Shown in pieces: positions 60,671-64,000 of a stretch of DNA of 64,000 bases. Position numbers and translations under genes: made by a program. The first letter of the stretch is position 1; every line of letters starts with the position of its first letter. This DNA comes from Pratylenchus scribneri (taxonomy: Eukaryota; Nematoda; Chromadorea; Rhabditida; Pratylenchidae), in the NCBI GenBank assembly GCA_030063045.1, contig JAQSEB010000044.1, positions 620,001 through 684,000 of the forward strand. The letters run 5' to 3'. The notes beneath the pieces were generated by a model. That model was not told the DNA's origin. It was given only the letters and a program-made list of their open reading frames with translations, and did no database searches.

Positions 60671-60865
60671 ATGGCAAGATACGACAAAATGGATGCCAAA
60701 TTCGTGTTTTACGCCCCCGAAAACCCCATAAAAACAATTTTTGAAAAATTCAAAAAAATTTTTTGGGACCGCAATTCCGAAGGATTACCTTTAAGAGTAT
60801 ATAAAAGCTCTAATTATTGTTTTACAATAAACATATTTAATATTTATATAAATGGTCTAATATGA
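60671..60865 (+). CDS. Short coding-like ORF beside the inverted repeat
   Basis: The first ~46 codons from ATG 60671 (MARYDKMDAKFVFYAPENP, IKTIFEKFKKIFWDRNSEG) have an ordinary amino-acid mix; the remainder is A/T-driven. A donor-like TATATAAAAG/GTC is not convincing. It may be a small gene, a first exon or a fragment of the neighbouring repeat unit. Confidence 0.3.
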   Translation: MARYDKMDAKFVFYAPENPIKTIFEKFKKIFWDRNSEGLPLRVYKSSNYCFTINIFNIYINGLI

Positions 60866-61798
60866 TATTTTCTATATTTTAAATTTTTATATTAAATTTA
60901 TATATTATTTAGCTATTTATTTTATTTTAATTTATTTAATTAAATTTATTAATAATAAATAAAAATTTTTCAACCATAAAATTATTCATTTTATATTATT
61001 TAAATATTATTGTTAAATTTTAAATATGTTTTTATTTAGTTATATTTTTGTTCAAATTATTAATAATTTCTAAATATTTATCCAAATCATGAAAATATTC
61101 CAAATAAAAAATTTTTTTATAATTATTAATAAAAAATAAATATAAAAAATTTTTCCGATGCTTGTGCATTATTTTTCTCTATCAGATATTTTCTTGCCTT
61201 TTCCTTTCCTAAGAAGAAAATTTAAATTTTTATTTTTGATTCAATCTTCCTTCTAATATAGCATATTAATTATTTTGTTTTTATAAATGTTTCGATTTTT
61301 ATGTGGCTGATGAATAAGCCCAATGTTCATAATTTGGCGAACATAGAATGCTAGTTGGTAAAGAGAATAAAGCCAATGGGTGAGATATTCACAACGAAGC
61401 ATCCATCATATTACCAAATTTTATATTAATATAAATATAAATTTTATATTTTTCACATATATATAAATTATATAAAAAATTATATTCATTTTTTAAATAA
61501 TATCTTAATATTATCACGAAATAGAAATTTATAAGCAGAATTATTATTATTTGATAATATGAAAATTTATTTTTTATTAAAAAAATTTTCAATTTTTCAT
61601 TCTAAAACTTCTTATATTCGGAGTTTTTTTAGTTCTCTTATCCGCATTCTTTTATTTATTTCTAAATTTAAAATTTATTCATTTATTCTACTTTCATTAT
61701 TATTATTATTTTTTGCAGTCATAATATTTAAAAAATTATTATTTTAATTATTTTAATTTGAACTAATTTTTCAATTAATTTATTAATTACTAAAAAAT

Positions 61799-61858
61799 TC
61801 AAGATTTGACAAATGCAAATTCCATGGGTTGTTCTTCGAGTTTTTGCGATGCCTTTTC
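61799..61858 (-). CDS. Probable terminal exon, unknown gene
   Basis: A TTTGTTTAG acceptor is followed by exactly 20 codons including the TGA stop (EKASQKLEEQPMEFAFVKS). The base composition is clearly coding-like. The upstream exon is not identified. Confidence 0.35.
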   Translation of the reverse strand, partial: EKASQKLEEQPMEFAFVKS

Positions 61859-62975
61859 CTAAACAAAGTGAATGTCTCATTTAAATTTCGGGTTGAGTGG
61901 AATTTTTTGCTGGTATATTGGCCATTTATTTTTCGTAGTCGTTTTCCGTATATATTTTTTTCATTTGGAATATATTTAATTTACGGCGAAACATAATTTA
62001 GTGGAAATTTATACTAAAATTTAAATTTAATTTTTTTTCGTATTTATATATTTTAAATTATTAGAATATATTTTTAAATATTCTTTCAATATAATTAAAA
62101 TTATTTTTTTTATTTTTATGAAATTTTTATTTAATTGATTTTAAATTCCCATAAATTTCTTTAATACCTACTTAACCGCAAGAAAAATAGTAAATATTTC
62201 GACACAGCGAAATATATCATAATCCGTATGAATGTGGGAAATATTCCACACTAACTGTTTGATATTATTAATTTCATATTTAGATTTTTTATGAAATAAA
62301 ACAGATTTATCATAAAAATGATATAATAAATTCAATTAATTTTAATCAAGTTTCTGGAATTATTGTATTTTTATTAATATTTAATTTCTTTATCGAGTTG
62401 AAGAAAATGCATAATTGATGTATAATAATTCATTTTTTTTCCAAATATCTAGAAATATTATTACAAAATATTCTGATTTTTTATTTCTTAAATTGCAATT
62501 ATAATATAGTTTTAAGTTTAAATATATATTTTTTTTTATATTTTAATTTTTATTTAATAAATTTTTTAAATTTATATTATTTTCTCAATAAATTCTGTTG
62601 ATAATATTTGGATTTAACACTAAATTTTCAATTATTATCGACAATATGATCTTAGTTTTATCCATTTAAATTTTGACTCGGATTATGGTATACATATAAT
62701 TAAAATAAGTAAATCATTGGTTATTAAATATATTTAATTTCTTTTTTTTTCATTTATATTTTATGAAAGAAATATTTTTTAAATTTTATTCCAAATTCTT
62801 CAATTGATTTTTTTTGAATTTTTTATCAAAAATTGTTCAATAAAATTCATTTATTTATTCTAGCTCCCATTTTTTTTATTTATTTTATTTATCAAAGGAT
62901 TCACCTTATCTATTAAATATCCTATTCATTCTTCATTTGTCATTTTTTTCAACTATCAATTTTCTTCACTTCCAG

Positions 62976-63082
62976 ATGATTTAAAAGCGCAAATGATGCA
63001 CAAACCTGGGCAGAATTTGCCCGAAAATTTATCCGCCATTTTCGGGCTAGAAATTAAAATTTTTGAACAGAACATAATTTAA
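62976..63082 (+). CDS. Probable terminal exon, unknown gene
   Basis: An excellent acceptor (TTCTTCACTTCCAG) precedes a frame DDLKAQMMHKPGQNLPENL then SAIFGLEIKIFEQNII, ending at TAA 63080-63082. No recognised domain. Confidence 0.4.
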
Positions 63083-63652
63083 GAATGTTATTTCAAAACA
63101 GGATTAAATTTTCATTTGATTTAATTTATATAGATATTATTTAATTGAATTGTCGCCAGTGGAATTATTTAAGATATGAATGAATAATCTAAAGCCGAAA
63201 AAATTATTTTTAATTTATAAACGATTAGAAAATAACTAAACATATGATTACTATCCTTAGATTTCAAATATTTTAATTTATATAAAATATATTCATTTAT
63301 TTTTTCAAATAATTATCAAAAAAATAAATTCATAGCTATTAGGACAGTCTTTAAGCATATCCAATAAATTTTTCTTTTTATTTTATCGAGCCTCATCCAT
63401 TTTCTAGCTTTCATAATTAAGTTCTTAATTAAAAAAATTTTTTCTTTTTTGGAGAAATTCTATATTTTAAAATTTAATTTAATTTCGATATTCTTATATA
63501 TGAATTTAGATTCTTAATAATATACAATGTAATTCTACATAATACATTTGCTTTTATTTATTTCCAATTGATTTATTTTGTTGTATTTAATATACAAATA
63601 AAATTGTAAGTTTATTTTTCTAAAAAATTTCAAGAAATACAGCATTTTTCAG

Positions 63653-63703
63653 TTTTCATATTTTGAAGATGATTTCAGAAGTTTCTCGAAGATGGAGATA
63701 TAA
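63653..63703 (+). CDS. Exon-like island
   Basis: A CATTTTTCAG acceptor precedes 16 codons (FSYFEDDFRSFSKMEI) and TAA. It is short, so weak on its own. Confidence 0.25.
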   Translation, partial: FSYFEDDFRSFSKMEI

Positions 63704-64000
63704 ATTTAGAAAAATAATTTTATATTTCTTCTTCTAATTTTTTGAATTAAATTTTTATTATGGCAAAATTATATTTCGCGTTCGTATCATATTTCTATAA
63801 AGTAAAAATTTCAATAATAATTAAATATGTAATTATAGTATAATGCCTATAAAAATTGATTCTAAATTATTTATATATTTAATTTATTTTATTTTTTCAT
63901 CTTATAATAAATATTTCTCGAATAGATTTATAATATAAAATTTTTACTAATTTTTTATTCGATTTATTTTCTCTATAAATATTCTCCATATTCTATTTTA

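Larger units (their letters stand above)
57754..64000. other. AT-rich region around the last islands
   Basis: Between the islands listed at 58.3, 60.4-60.9, 61.8, 63.0 and 63.7 kb the sequence is A/T background. A GC-richer patch at 61300-61410 gives no coherent exon. Confidence 0.4.

Noticed and set aside
1..64000. CRISPR arrays, bacterial operons, rRNA or mitochondrial insertions
   Set aside because: No regularly spaced repeats of CRISPR type, no ribosome-binding sites, no recognisable rRNA or mitochondrial gene; introns show the DNA is eukaryotic nuclear.

Overview
This window is eukaryotic nuclear DNA. Roughly the first 13.4 kb is most of one Maverick/Polinton, a virus-like self-synthesising DNA transposon; the remaining ~50 kb is extremely AT-rich and gene-poor. 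Genes are interrupted by very small GT-AG introns (36-54 bp, typical starts GTAAAT/GTAATA, ends TTTAG/TTCAG), the standard genetic code fits, and A+T is very high. Introns this small and the look of the captured Argonaute PAZ domain suggest a nematode or another small-intron invertebrate; I cannot name the species.

Element layout. The window opens inside the protein-primed family-B DNA polymerase gene (1-1701, +), so its N-terminal part and the left terminus lie outside. Converging on it is a leftward train of six tightly packed genes (5873 to 1711, -): a PAZ-domain protein, an unknown CxxC protein, the genome-packaging ATPase, a small hydrophobic-tail protein, a basic linker protein and the DDE integrase with a chromo-like tail. 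Five of the six overlap a neighbour, twice as an 8-base nested stop/start. A ~370-bp divergent control region (5874-6239) holds a GGCGCC palindrome resembling an E2F site and a 35-bp tandem repeat. A rightward train follows (6240 to 11143, +): a zinc-ribbon-like protein, a minor-capsid/penton-type protein with an inserted coiled coil, a pVI/pX-like basic protein, the major capsid protein, a one-helix membrane protein and an adenain-type cysteine protease. Two leftward genes lie at the right end: an unknown helical protein and a five-exon, apparently type I membrane glycoprotein with a threonine-rich stalk. A 141-bp tandem repeat and a composition break near 13.38 kb mark the approximate right end.

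Polymerase, integrase and PAZ genes read intact after splicing. The ATPase, minor capsid, major capsid and protease genes each carry one single-base frame break, and the glycoprotein leader appears to have one too. This could be decay of the virion module, assembly error, or (ATPase only) a slippery-site shift.

Flank (13.4-64 kb). I see no complete conventional gene. There are scattered short GC-richer islands that read like exons (acceptor, coherent frame, stop), a ~600-bp foldback hairpin at 37.3-37.9 kb, an 801-bp hAT-like non-autonomous element at 43.1-43.9 kb, a second hairpin at 45.2-45.5 kb and a third small one at 60.4 kb. Two of the hairpins and DNA just beside the third share a ~29-bp core. 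The rest is AT-rich sequence with no feature I can support.
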